A stretch of DNA of 64,000 nt from an uncultured Lachnospiraceae bacterium (GCA_900551115.1 URUY01000008.1:1-64000); one strand, 5' to 3'. Shown: positions 1 to 8,109, counted from the stretch's first letter. Numbers and translations are program-made. Notes: a model not told the origin generated them from the letters alone.

Positions 1-394
1 TCCTTTTCCGTTCACTTTCTGTTTTCTGCCGCCTGTGAACTCTGGCGGCGCAGTCTGGACAGTATTTCGCCCGGTTGGACTTTGGGACGAACACTCTGCC
101 GCAGACCGCACAGCGTTTTAGCTCCTTATCCCGGAAAATCTCTGCTTCCAGCGTTCCGATTTGTGACAAGACCGACCAGCGGAACCACTTACAGCAGACC
201 GAGAAAGAAATGGTCTGGGGGCAGGTGTGGGTGTCCCCATCGTCAAGGAGCATACAGTTCCCGTCCTCATAACAGCAGCACTCCCGACGGATCAGGGCGT
301 TTGCCTGTTTCCTCTGTGCCGGTGTCATGCGGTAAAGGGAACCGTCCTGCCTGCGCTCTATGGGCGGCAGTCGTTTATATGGGTTCTCTTTCAT
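1..394 (-). CDS. Cysteine-rich VLP-type protein of conjugative elements (partial, C-terminus off window)
   Basis: Reading leftwards from the ATG at 392-394, the frame is open for 131 codons to the window edge. A Shine-Dalgarno GGAGGG lies just upstream. The protein starts MKENPYKRLPPIERRQDGSL and carries a cysteine-rich core (ECCCYEDGNC, then HTCP, then VCCKWF) followed by a CAVCGR...CPDCAAR zinc-ribbon-like pair. This matches the cysteine-rich VLP proteins encoded in Tn1549-like and related Firmicute integrative elements, whose exact role is unknown. The cysteine spacing suggests metal binding. It points away from the XRE regulator and is the best evidence that this end of the window is mobile DNA. 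Confidence 0.8.
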   Translation of the reverse strand, partial: MKENPYKRLPPIERRQDGSLYRMTPAQRKQANALIRRECCCYEDGNCMLLDDGDTHTCPQTISFSVCCKWFRWSVLSQIGTLEAEIFRDKELKRCAVCGRVFVPKSNRAKYCPDCAARVHRRQKTESERKR

Positions 395-578
395 GTGTTC
401 CCTCCATTTTGCTTTCCGTTGCCGTTCTCCCCGAAAAGGCTTCCTGCCCCATTCCTGCGGCGTGGTTCTCCTTTGGTACGCAAATGCGCTACTTCTCCGG
501 GAGAGGTATTCCTTTTCGGACGGTCATTCTGTTTTCAAGGTGCAGCTCATCGATGAACTACTCTAAGTCTACACGAAA

Positions 579-616
579 AAAATGCAATTCCCGGAATCTT
601 GCGAGAATTGCATTTT
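579..616. promoter_or_regulatory. Inverted repeat, probable regulator-binding site
   Basis: AAAATGCAATTC at 579-590 and GAATTGCATTTT at 605-616 are perfect 12-base inverted arms separated by 14 bases. The TGCAATT half-site recurs in the palindrome overlapping the downstream promoter at 635-656. This suggests cooperative binding by the XRE regulator encoded just downstream. The binding assignment is inference. Confidence 0.6.
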
Positions 617-634
617 AGGACAATATTCCATTTC

Positions 635-656
635 AAAATTGCATTTCTGCAATTTT
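635..656. promoter_or_regulatory. Palindromic operator overlapping the -35 box
   Basis: AAAATTGCA (635-643) and TGCAATTTT (648-656) form a perfect 9-base inverted repeat around TTTC. The repeat covers the -35 hexamer TTGCAT. A protein bound here would block RNA polymerase, so the layout fits autorepression by the XRE protein encoded immediately downstream. Confidence 0.7.
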
Positions 657-666
657 CCTGTATAAT
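639..666 (+). promoter_or_regulatory. Sigma-A promoter of the XRE-phosphoesterase operon
   Basis: A -35 TTGCAT at 639-644 and a perfect -10 TATAAT at 661-666 are separated by 16 bases. They lie 28 bases before the start codon at 694. Confidence 0.75.
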
Positions 667-693
667 GGGAAATAGGAAAAGGAGGTGCTGTGT

Positions 694-1497
694 ATGGCTT
701 TACCCGGAACACCCGGACAGAGGATTTCTGATTTGTGCAACGGTAACCACATTACACAAAAGCAGCTTGCAAAGAAGATAGGCGTATCTGCTTCCCAGTT
801 GAGCCGCATTGTCAGTGGAGAAACAAAGACGGTCAGCAGCGATATTCTCATAGGCGTGGCAAAGGAATTTAAGGTATCAACGGACTACATACTGGGTTTG
901 TCTACTTTGAGTGTCCGTAAAAGCTATGATATTTCTGAATTAGGATTGTCCGAGGGAGCTGTGAGAGGGCTTGTGACAGGTACAGTCGATGTGCAAATCC
1001 TCAACCGTCTGTTGGAACACAGGAACTTCCCGAAACTGATGGATTTGATACGGATTTATTTTCAAGACACAGCGGCAAAGGGTATCATGGCAAGAAACCA
1101 GCTGATTGAACTGGCAACATCTTCCCTGTCCGATCTGATGAAAGAACACCCGGAACATCGGGCAGAAGCAAAACAGGATTTGCAACTTCTGAACGCACAG
1201 AAGATGGGAGAACATGAAGCGGAGATTGAAAAAATCAAGAATGTATTTCTTGCTATCCTGCGAGATATTAAGAAAGATATGGACAACGGAGAACAGCCGG
1301 GAGAAGCTGTGACCGCCGCTATGTTCCAGACCATGCAAGACGCACTGGCAGAACAAAAACAGGAGCCGCTATCTATGGACGATGTAACTGCTATGATTGC
1401 CGGACAGATTGGGCAGCTTCTTCCAATGGACGAGGAAACCACAGAACAGTTCCAGCAGTTGGCGAAGAAAATGATTAAACAGGTAGAGAAAGGGTGA
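694..1497 (+). CDS. XRE-family helix-turn-helix regulator with long C-terminal domain
   Basis: The start is the ATG at 694, preceded by AGGAGG at 680-685 with an 8-base spacer. Residues 6-70 form a Cro/CI-type helix-turn-helix (TQKQLAKKIGVSASQLSRIVSGE, shown here only to describe the fold). The remaining 200 residues are mostly helical and not recognised. The gene lies only 7 bases before the phosphoesterase gene, so both are likely co-transcribed from the operator-bearing promoter upstream. The likely role is to hold a cargo module silent, and possibly its own transcription too. The C-terminal half could be a sensor or oligomerisation region; nothing in the sequence decides this. Confidence 0.85.
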   Translation: MALPGTPGQRISDLCNGNHITQKQLAKKIGVSASQLSRIVSGETKTVSSDILIGVAKEFKVSTDYILGLSTLSVRKSYDISELGLSEGAVRGLVTGTVDVQILNRLLEHRNFPKLMDLIRIYFQDTAAKGIMARNQLIELATSSLSDLMKEHPEHRAEAKQDLQLLNAQKMGEHEAEIEKIKNVFLAILRDIKKDMDNGEQPGEAVTAAMFQTMQDALAEQKQEPLSMDDVTAMIAGQIGQLLPMDEETTEQFQQLAKKMIKQVEKG

Positions 1498-1504
1498 AAA
1501 TACT

Positions 1505-4500
1505 GTGGCACAATCAGAAATAAAGAAAATAATCAGGCAATTAAAGAAAAAAGAGATTAGAGTTTTTGATGTTTCGGAGGAATATGAGAATGAAATTCAG
1601 ATTGTAACTTTTGAACGAAAAGCGGGGTTGCGCATAACTGGAAAAAAAGGATTCGATATTATCTCAAATACCTTTTTTGTTGAAGAAACCTTAATTTACA
1701 TTGATACAGATAGTGAACAACGAAAGAAAGATATTTTCGTATCCTTTGATGATTTTGATTCTTATTTTGATTTTTTAAACGGAGATATTTATGAAAATGC
1801 TTGCTATACATTTTGTCCTTTTTCGAAGCTCTCTACTTCTAAAAGAATTGACGCAGAAAAGTTAATGGCCAAAAAAGCATTTATCGAAGATACAATAGAT
1901 GATTATTCATTGTCATTATCGAATAAAGAACAAGAAGATTATGAGGAAGGCAAACAAATTCATAAATCATGTCAACAGTGGAACAAAAAATTTAGTAATT
2001 GTAATAGCTATGATGAATTAGTAAAAGTCGTGGAGAATTATAAAAAATCTAAGATTTCTTCCATTGTAGATGTCAGCTTTTTCTTCTTTCAATACATTTT
2101 TGCAGATGTTGAGAATAAAAAAAGATTCTCTATTATTATGGAATATATGTCCTCCGGTGCTTATCCTGAATACAAAATGATAAATGCTTTATGTTCAATA
2201 TATGATCCTGATGATGTTATGCAATCATTCAATTATTCTTTAGGAGCAAAGGGGACAATATATAAGCATAAGAAGAAATTAAAAGAGTATATTGATCTCT
2301 TGAAAGAGGGAGAAATTGATTTTTATTCAAAAGCATTTTTTGACAAAAAGACGCACTACTATTGCGAAGAAATTAAAGGATATCAAAAAGGTAATGAATA
2401 TTTTCCAATCACGACAATTTGTAGATATTTTGAAACGTTTGATGAGTTTATTGATTATCGAAATAGGGATTTAATATATTGCGATTTATCCGGTGCACTT
2501 GAATGTAATGAGGATTTTTCCAAGTATATCGTTGATGAAACAACAAAACTTCCGATTCATGCAGATATGGAAGTCACATATTCTGTAAAAAAATACTATC
2601 ATGATGGGAAATTTTATGTAGTACAGAAGTGGCTCAATAAATCTAGTAGCATACTTAAAGAATATACTCATACATTTAACTATTTTTTTGATTTTGTTGC
2701 TTTTCTTAAAGGAAATCTGTCCAATGCAAACTTGCTTTTTTGTGATGGGCTTGACAATTTAGCTCAGTGGGATTTTATTGACTTTACAGACGCAAAAATG
2801 AAAAGTAGCTTATGTGAAAAGTTTGGTCTACAATATGATACTTATGCGATCAACTTGAACGTCATAGAATCCTTTGAGTGTATTGAAAAAAACGAATCTG
2901 AAACTGCTTTAGTTCTTCAATCTTCAAGAGACTTGATTTCAGAAGTAGCAGGACGAGGCTTATCAAATTTCGATTTGGCTTTTGATAACAAATGTCAAAG
3001 AGTTCACTATATTTCAGATCTTCATCTTATGCACAGAATACAAAATGCAGGCTGTCGTTCAAAAGAAGATGTTATATATGTTATTCAAAAAATAGTTGAT
3101 ACTATTGCTAATGAAGCAGGAAGTTTATTATTGATTGACGGTGATGTAGCATCAGATATTGGAATATTTCAGTTATTTGTAAAGACTCTTTCCCAAACAT
3201 TACGTCGGAAAACACAGGTTGTATTTACGCTTGGAAATCATGAGTTATGGAGTTTTCCGGGCTTTCAAATAGAGCAGATTGTTTCAAAGTATCGCACTAT
3301 TTTGGAAGAGCATGGTATATATTTACTTCATAACGATCTTCTTTACAAAGAAGATTGTGGTTTGCTTGCTGATCCGAAAACAGGAATACACCTGATTAAA
3401 TATCATGATTTGTGCAAAATGAATGAACTGCAAATTGCTGACCGCTTGCGAAGTGCAAGATATGTGATTCTCGGCGGATTGGGTTTTTCAGGATATAATA
3501 CGGAGTTTAATGCTGATAATGGCATTTATCGAATGACTGTGGACAGGACTACTGAAATAAAAGAATCTAAAATTTTTGAAGATTTGTATAATCGGTTATG
3601 CCCTATTCTTTCAAATAAGAACACAATTATTTTAACACATACACCCAAAAAAGATTGGTGCAGAGAAACAAAACCTGATAAAAATTATGTTTATGTAAGT
3701 GGACATACACACAGGAATTTTTTTCATGACGATGGTGAATATAGAGTTTATTCAGACAATCAAGTTGGATACCATATTGAAAACCCTCACTTGAAAACTT
3801 TTTTAATTGATAACGATTATGATTGCTTTTCTGATTATGAAGATGGTATATTTGAGATTACGAGTGAGCAATACAATGACTTCTACCGAGGGAAAAATAT
3901 ACCAATGACTTTCCAACGAGAAGTAAATGTACTCTATATGTTAAAAAAGAATGGGTATTACTGTTTTGTTCACAAATCAAGAAGTGGTAGTCTTACTATC
4001 CTTAACGGTGGCGCCATGAAAAAATTGGAAATTCAAGATGTTCAGTATTATTATGATAATATGGATACCATGATTTCTACGATAAAAACACCGCTGGACA
4101 AGTTTACTTCATTTCAAAAACGAATTGCAGATATGGTAAAACAAATTGGTGGAATTGGCACAATTCATGGTAGCATAGTTGACATTGATTTTTATAATCA
4201 TATATATGTGAATCCATTTGACTTATCAATAACAGGGTATTGGGCATCAGATATAATTAACAAAATTGTATATCCGTCTATTCCTGCCTTATTAGAAAAG
4301 AATTGCCCTGTAATGTTTGGCGAATATGTTAAACTTCTTAAAGGTAATAGTGAAAATCCATTAGCGTTGAAACAACAAACAAATATTACAGTATTACCAC
4401 AGACATATCTTGATACGGATATTTACAAGGCTTCAAGAGAAATAAAGAAGATGCAAAAACTTAGTTCAAACATATTAACTTCTTGGTATGAAGATACTCT

Positions 4501-4531
4501 ACATAAAAGAACTAAAATTGAACTTATATAG
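1505..4531 (+). CDS. 1008-residue protein with central calcineurin-like metallophosphoesterase domain
   Basis: The start is a GTG at 1505 with AAAGGG upstream, 7 bases after the XRE stop. Residues about 500-745 carry the metallophosphoesterase signature in order: SDLHLMH (metal D and H), DGDVASD, GNHE near 577, a THTP block and GHTHRN near 732. The first 490 residues and the last 250 resemble no family I recognise; they are rich in Asp, Tyr, Phe and Lys and show no signal peptide or membrane segment, so the protein is probably cytoplasmic. The gene is much more AT-rich than the chromosomal genes to its right, which suggests transfer. A regulator-effector pair at an element end fits cargo such as defence, element stability or nucleic acid processing, but the substrate is unknown. 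Confidence 0.85.
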   Translation: MAQSEIKKIIRQLKKKEIRVFDVSEEYENEIQIVTFERKAGLRITGKKGFDIISNTFFVEETLIYIDTDSEQRKKDIFVSFDDFDSYFDFLNGDIYENACYTFCPFSKLSTSKRIDAEKLMAKKAFIEDTIDDYSLSLSNKEQEDYEEGKQIHKSCQQWNKKFSNCNSYDELVKVVENYKKSKISSIVDVSFFFFQYIFADVENKKRFSIIMEYMSSGAYPEYKMINALCSIYDPDDVMQSFNYSLGAKGTIYKHKKKLKEYIDLLKEGEIDFYSKAFFDKKTHYYCEEIKGYQKGNEYFPITTICRYFETFDEFIDYRNRDLIYCDLSGALECNEDFSKYIVDETTKLPIHADMEVTYSVKKYYHDGKFYVVQKWLNKSSSILKEYTHTFNYFFDFVAFLKGNLSNANLLFCDGLDNLAQWDFIDFTDAKMKSSLCEKFGLQYDTYAINLNVIESFECIEKNESETALVLQSSRDLISEVAGRGLSNFDLAFDNKCQRVHYISDLHLMHRIQNAGCRSKEDVIYVIQKIVDTIANEAGSLLLIDGDVASDIGIFQLFVKTLSQTLRRKTQVVFTLGNHELWSFPGFQIEQIVSKYRTILEEHGIYLLHNDLLYKEDCGLLADPKTGIHLIKYHDLCKMNELQIADRLRSARYVILGGLGFSGYNTEFNADNGIYRMTVDRTTEIKESKIFEDLYNRLCPILSNKNTIILTHTPKKDWCRETKPDKNYVYVSGHTHRNFFHDDGEYRVYSDNQVGYHIENPHLKTFLIDNDYDCFSDYEDGIFEITSEQYNDFYRGKNIPMTFQREVNVLYMLKKNGYYCFVHKSRSGSLTILNGGAMKKLEIQDVQYYYDNMDTMISTIKTPLDKFTSFQKRIADMVKQIGGIGTIHGSIVDIDFYNHIYVNPFDLSITGYWASDIINKIVYPSIPALLEKNCPVMFGEYVKLLKGNSENPLALKQQTNITVLPQTYLDTDIYKASREIKKMQKLSSNILTSWYEDTLHKRTKIELI

Positions 4532-4932
4532 AAAGTTTTGCTTATTGGGGCTTATGAAAAAATGCGATTGTAAATCATGGGAGTAGGATAAGCGAAGATC
4601 CCTTCATATACGCCCTGTCTGCTGATGAAACCAGCCCTGTGCTTGCGGCTCCACGCCACGCAATCACCGTTCTGTTTTCCGGCTGCTTCAAATGCCCTTG
4701 CCCTCTCGGTTGGCAACCTCATTTTCGCAGCAACGCCGACAGAGCGTATAACACACTACACTTTGCAAGCAAAGTCGTGTGCCAAAGGGATACCCTTTGG
4801 AAACCCTATTTTGTGGTCGTGTGTAGCCACACTTCCTCCAAAATGCAAAATAAGCGGCATAGGTCAGCCCGTTCCCGGTGCTGATCTATACCGCTTATTT
4901 GCCTACATGGGCTTCTTACTCTATCGCCCATA
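4532..4932. other. Non-coding tail of the mobile element with dense hairpins, possible oriT
   Basis: No convincing gene lies here. The stretch holds four inverted repeats: CTTTGC-AA-GCAAAG at 4761-4774; CCAAAGGG-ATA-CCCTTTGG at 4782-4800; a 20-base arm pair at 4849-4868 and 4880-4899 with two mismatches around an 11-base loop; and ATGGGC/GCCCAT at 4907-4912 and 4926-4931. Clustered short hairpins at an element end resemble an origin of transfer or a recombinase-binding region. The assignment is inference; no nick site can be named. Confidence 0.4.
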
Positions 4933-5073
4933 TTAACCGTTCCATTTTATCACTTCTGTATGTACCGTGCTTTTGCTTACCCCAAATGCTTTTGCCGTCT
5001 GCCTCACGGTGGCATTGCAGTCTATAATATAATTTGCAATGCTGATGGCACGTTCTTCGATATAATCCTTCAA
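4933..5073 (-). pseudogene. spoIIID: spoIIID, 5' part only, truncated by the mobile element
   Basis: A TTG start at 5071-5073, preceded by GAGGGG 7 bases upstream, opens a frame of 46 codons. It begins KDYIEERAISIANYII and continues through RQTAKAFGVSKSTVH, the SpoIIID N-terminus and first part of its helix-turn-helix. After VH the family continues with roughly KDVTERL and another 40 residues. Here it switches to TEVIKWNG and stops at 4933-4935. SpoIIID is the mother-cell transcription factor that acts between sigma-E and sigma-K and is normally about 80-95 residues. The missing half should lie beyond the other end of the element. The gene is either inactivated or restored when the element excises. 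Confidence 0.85.
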
Positions 5074-5080
5074 AAGAAAT

Positions 5081-5124
5081 CCCCTCAGAATACTTTTTTA
5101 CATTGTATGAAGTATTTTGAGGGG
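5081..5124. terminator. Inverted repeat between the GH5 gene and spoIIID
   Basis: CCCCTCAGAATACTT (5081-5095) and AAGTATTTTGAGGGG (5110-5124) form a 15-base stem with one mismatch. Read leftwards the stem is followed by ATTTCTTTT, so it may terminate the GH5 transcript. It also sequesters the spoIIID ribosome site GAGGGG, which could limit read-through translation of spoIIID. Confidence 0.5.
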
Positions 5125-5130
5125 TTATGC
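5102..5130 (-). promoter_or_regulatory. Sigma-E-like promoter of spoIIID
   Basis: On the minus strand, GCATAAC (5124-5130) is followed by 14 bases and then CATACAAT (5102-5109). The second box fits the sigma-E -10 consensus and the spacing is right. B. subtilis spoIIID is known to be sigma-E dependent. The promoter is intact although the gene is not. Confidence 0.6.
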
Positions 5131-5145
5131 CTGTTACTCTGTCAA

Positions 5146-6729
5146 CTATTCTACTATATTAAGTCCTGCGCCACCGTTTATAATAAATCCAACCTCCGAA
5201 ACAGAGCCGCCTGCCGGGATGCTGCCGTTATAATCTTTACAGGCAATATGCAGAGTGCTGCCTTCTACTGTATATTCACCGTTCCATCCGTCCACAAACA
5301 CAGGCGTATCATTAAAGGATACATCGATTGCCCATTTTGTACAATCGTCAGCAGATACGTTTTGAAGGGTTAAATCATATTGGTAAAAGGTCTTGCCTTC
5401 TGATTCCCAACTGTTCTTTAATGTAGCAGTATATTCTATCGTGCCATCCGATAACACGGTTCCAGCACCGGAGTCTGTCTGTGCTGAAGTTTCTCCGTTC
5501 TGCACCGCACCTCTTCCATTCTCTCCTGCAGAGGAAGGACTCTGCACGCCATCTTCCGTCAGCATGTTATAAAGCCATTTTCCCGAGTCGCTCAAACCAT
5601 TTTCCGTAAAGCCTGAGGTCTTACTGCACCCGCTCTTGATAATTGCTGATGTTTCATTTTTATTGGAAAGATTCCACGCCACATAACTGACGCCGCAGGC
5701 ATCCATGGCATTCACCCACTGCTCTGCCTGTGCTTCATCAATCGCCCCGTTTCCGCTGGCATCACAGATACCGTACTCACTTACAAAAACAGGCAGCCCT
5801 GCTGCAATAGCCGCCTCCATGGTATCGCGCAGCCAGTCCGTATGGGTAGCAGCATAAAAATGAAGGGTATACATAATGTTTTCATAGCCGGTAATGGGGT
5901 CTGCAGCTGCCTGGTCCACATACTGGGACCAGTTGGGCGTTCCCACCAAAATGATTCCGTCCTCATCATTAGCCCGGATGACCGCTATTACTTCCTCCGC
6001 ATAAGACTTCACCTGACTCCAGCTCGTTTCACCATTGGGCTCATTGCAAATCTCATACAGCACATTGTTGTAATCCGCATATTCTGCGGACATTTCTGCA
6101 AAGAAATCCTTCGCTTCCTCTATATAAGTATTGGGATTTTTGTCCGAAAGCACATGCCAGTCTATTATGACGTACATGTCATTTTGTGTGGCATATTCTA
6201 CACCATTCTTTACCAGTGTTTTCAGTTCTTCCTTGTCACCGCCGCTGCAATAGCCGCCGGATTCTGCAGTGTACATGGCAAGACGGATTACATTCACATT
6301 CCACTCCTCACGTAATTGTTTAAAGCAGTCTGCATTAATATAATCCGAAAACCATGCAATCCCATGGGTACTGATTCCCTTAAGCTGCACAGCCCGGCCC
6401 TCACTGTCCGTAAGCTTATTTCCTTCTACATGCAGTGCCCCGGATGAAGCAGGTGACGCAATACCGGATACGCTGCTTTTTCCTTCGTTTTCCGGTTCCG
6501 CCACCGTTTCTTTCATATTTTCCTCAATTTCCTCCGGTTCAGGTTCTTTGCCATTATGCTCTGCCAATTCTCCATCGGATTCCTTACTGTCTTTCTCCAA
6601 TTCTGCAGCCGTATCCGTCATTTGACCGGACAACACCTCTTCTGTGGTTTTTTTCTGACAGCCTTGCAGGAAAAGCGTCATACACAGCATGATAACCACG
6701 CCTACTGCCATGCCGGGTTTTTTCTTCAT
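5146..6729 (-). CDS. Lipoprotein endoglucanase, GH5 family, with C-terminal carbohydrate-binding-like domain
   Basis: The 527-residue protein begins with a lipoprotein signal (lipobox LQGC, Cys24), then a Glu-rich linker to about residue 95. Residues 97-395 are a GH5 cellulase domain: LKGISTHG, IIDWHV, the acid/base Glu230 in EICNEPNG and the nucleophile Glu318 in VSEYG. A Ser/Gly linker leads to a beta-rich domain of about 95 residues (WAIDVSF, WNGEY, GGSVSEVGFI) resembling CBM2-type modules. It should sit on the outer face of the membrane and cut beta-1,4-glucans. A ribosome site AGGGAGGG precedes the start. It stands alone, with spoIIID downstream. Confidence 0.9.
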   Translation of the reverse strand: MKKKPGMAVGVVIMLCMTLFLQGCQKKTTEEVLSGQMTDTAAELEKDSKESDGELAEHNGKEPEPEEIEENMKETVAEPENEGKSSVSGIASPASSGALHVEGNKLTDSEGRAVQLKGISTHGIAWFSDYINADCFKQLREEWNVNVIRLAMYTAESGGYCSGGDKEELKTLVKNGVEYATQNDMYVIIDWHVLSDKNPNTYIEEAKDFFAEMSAEYADYNNVLYEICNEPNGETSWSQVKSYAEEVIAVIRANDEDGIILVGTPNWSQYVDQAAADPITGYENIMYTLHFYAATHTDWLRDTMEAAIAAGLPVFVSEYGICDASGNGAIDEAQAEQWVNAMDACGVSYVAWNLSNKNETSAIIKSGCSKTSGFTENGLSDSGKWLYNMLTEDGVQSPSSAGENGRGAVQNGETSAQTDSGAGTVLSDGTIEYTATLKNSWESEGKTFYQYDLTLQNVSADDCTKWAIDVSFNDTPVFVDGWNGEYTVEGSTLHIACKDYNGSIPAGGSVSEVGFIINGGAGLNIVE

Positions 6730-6741
6730 AAAAGTCCCTCC

Positions 6742-7476
6742 CTACGCTTTTTGCGTATATCTGCACATGGGAAATCCGCTGCATCCAAAAAACTCACCAA
6801 ACCGGCCTTTTCTCTTCACCAACAAGCAGCCGCATTCCGGACAGGCCGTCTCTCCCGTTTCTTTTATCTGCCTGTTCCTGCTGCCGGCACATCCTGCCTG
6901 TTCATTTTTTATATCTGCAAGACGCTGCTGCTCCTGTAAAAGCACTCCCAGCTTTTCATAGCACTGCTGGTTCATAATACAATCGTTCAAAGCACGGTGA
7001 GCGCCCTCTGTCACAATGCCAAAATATTCTGACACGTCCGTCAGACGGTGATGCTTTAGCTGCGGCAGACACATTTTTGCCAGATAAAGGGTATCTATGT
7101 AATCATTCTGTACTTTTTTGCCTAATTCCCTAAGTGCGCTGTCATAAATAAAATTGGTATCAAAGGTATGAATATTGTGCCCCACCAAAATATCTTTTCC
7201 TACAAAATCCAAAAACTCCTCCAATGCCATCCGAAGACAGGGCATGTTCCGCACCATTTCATCTGTAATGCCATTGACTCTTGTTGCCGCAAACGGTATC
7301 GGCATACCGGGATTTACCAATGTGGAAAATTTCTCCATCACCTGATTCTGCCGCACTTTGATACCGGAAATTTCTATAATTTCATCTGCTGCCGGATTCA
7401 GCCCCGTGGTTTCCAAATCGAATACCACATAATCCTTCACATATTGATTCAGTCTTTTTCCCTTGTTTCTTATCAT
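6742..7476 (-). CDS. DnaQ-type 3'-5' exonuclease fused to a topoisomerase-type zinc ribbon
   Basis: Residues 15-175 are a DEDDh exonuclease domain: VVFDLETTGLNP carries the first Asp and Glu, VGHNIHTFDTNF the second Asp, and AHRALNDC the catalytic His and last Asp. The last 35 residues, CPECGCLL...GEFFGCSGFPMCRYTQKA, form a four-cysteine ribbon of the topoisomerase I C-terminal type, which binds single-stranded DNA. The start ATG overlaps the stop of the upstream YjbR gene, so translation is probably coupled. A role in DNA repair or RNA trimming is likely; the substrate is not evident. Confidence 0.85.
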   Translation of the reverse strand: MIRNKGKRLNQYVKDYVVFDLETTGLNPAADEIIEISGIKVRQNQVMEKFSTLVNPGMPIPFAATRVNGITDEMVRNMPCLRMALEEFLDFVGKDILVGHNIHTFDTNFIYDSALRELGKKVQNDYIDTLYLAKMCLPQLKHHRLTDVSEYFGIVTEGAHRALNDCIMNQQCYEKLGVLLQEQQRLADIKNEQAGCAGSRNRQIKETGETACPECGCLLVKRKGRFGEFFGCSGFPMCRYTQKA

Positions 7477-7847
7477 AGTTCCTTCTGCTTTCCCGGTTCT
7501 CTCTGCTCTCTCTTTTTCTTTGGTTTTACCAAATCGTAGCTTTCACCTATCATCCGCCTGATTTCTGCTTCCGGTATCGTTCCGTTTAAAATAACGGAGC
7601 TCCAGTGTTCCTTGTTCAAATGATATGCCGGAATCACCGCATCAAAAGTATTTCTCCAAAAGTCCCTCCATTGCGGACACATTTTTACATTTACCCAAAT
7701 CTTACCGTCCCGCTCAAAAATCCAGGCGAACACCTTTTTATTCCCCTTACACCGCATGATGGTCCAGTTATTATCATGAAAAGGATAATCCTCAAATACA
7801 TCCTGAAAGGTCAGGCAGTATTGTATTACTTCATCCCGTACAGTCAT
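7473..7847 (-). CDS. MmcQ/YjbR family protein
   Basis: The start MTVRDEV at 7847 is chosen because it directly follows the upstream stop (TAAAATG) and a GGGGTGG ribosome site. The protein of about 124 residues shows the YjbR pattern: FEDYPF near the N-terminus, KVFAWIF, VNVKMCP, then HLNKEHWSSVILNGTIP. This fold (CyaY-like) has been linked to DNA binding, but no clear function is known. The tail is very basic (KPKKKREQRE). It is coupled to the exonuclease gene downstream and a small coiled-coil gene upstream. Confidence 0.8.
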   Translation of the reverse strand: MTVRDEVIQYCLTFQDVFEDYPFHDNNWTIMRCKGNKKVFAWIFERDGKIWVNVKMCPQWRDFWRNTFDAVIPAYHLNKEHWSSVILNGTIPEAEIRRMIGESYDLVKPKKKREQREPGKQKEL

Positions 7848-7848
7848 T

Positions 7849-8109
7849 TTATTCCACCCCATGTATGGAAAAGAAAGTGCGCAGATTGTCATAATTCACC
7901 TTTTTACACAAAAGCTGCCTGAAGGTTGCAGAATTAGTTTTTCCCTGCTGCTTTAAATCCGCCAGTTTCTTTTCCAAATCCGCTATGTTTTCTGTCAAAG
8001 CTTCATAGGCATTTTCAAAAGCCGCAAGCCTGTCTATTGTTTCTTCTTTAGATATTTTTGTATCCACTGCATATCCGCCCTGCGGATTTTTCTTTGTATA
8101 CCGTACCAT
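7849..8109 (-). CDS. Small coiled-coil protein, unknown function
   Basis: The 86-residue protein has a predicted coiled coil over residues 20-60 (ETIDRLAAFENAYEALTENI onwards, Leu and Glu rich) and no membrane segment. The start follows GAGGAG. It overlaps closely with the YjbR gene downstream, forming a three-gene operon with the exonuclease. I do not recognise the family. Confidence 0.65.
   Translation of the reverse strand: MVRYTKKNPQGGYAVDTKISKEETIDRLAAFENAYEALTENIADLEKKLADLKQQGKTNSATFRQLLCKKVNYDNLRTFFSIHGVE

Larger units (their letters stand above)
395..693. other. Divergent intergenic region of the mobile element
   Basis: About 300 bases separate the divergent VLP gene and XRE regulator. 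The right half holds two inverted-repeat blocks and a sigma-A promoter, listed separately. The left half, read on the minus strand, contains a possible tiny ORF MSCTLKTE ending near 520, which may only be chance. No other gene is supported. Confidence 0.5.
1..4955. mobile_element. Right-hand end of an integrative (ICE-like) element, left end outside window
   Basis: The segment holds a cysteine-rich VLP protein of the kind found in Firmicute conjugative elements, an XRE regulator, a very AT-rich large gene and a hairpin-rich non-coding tail. It stops abruptly inside the coding sequence of spoIIID, which reads into the element from the right. No integrase or relaxase is visible; they would lie to the left of the window. 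The right boundary is placed near 4945-4960, where the SpoIIID protein stops matching its family. The exact junction base cannot be fixed without the empty site. The element nature is inference from gene content and the broken gene. Confidence 0.75.

Noticed and set aside
82..618. Open frames of 109-178 codons on the plus strand
   Set aside because: They are antisense to the cysteine-rich VLP gene, have no ribosome site and give Pro/Ser/Cys-rich translations typical of shadows.
4625..4936. Open frame of 103 codons in the element tail
   Set aside because: No ribosome site, and its translation runs through several inverted repeats. It is more likely non-coding.
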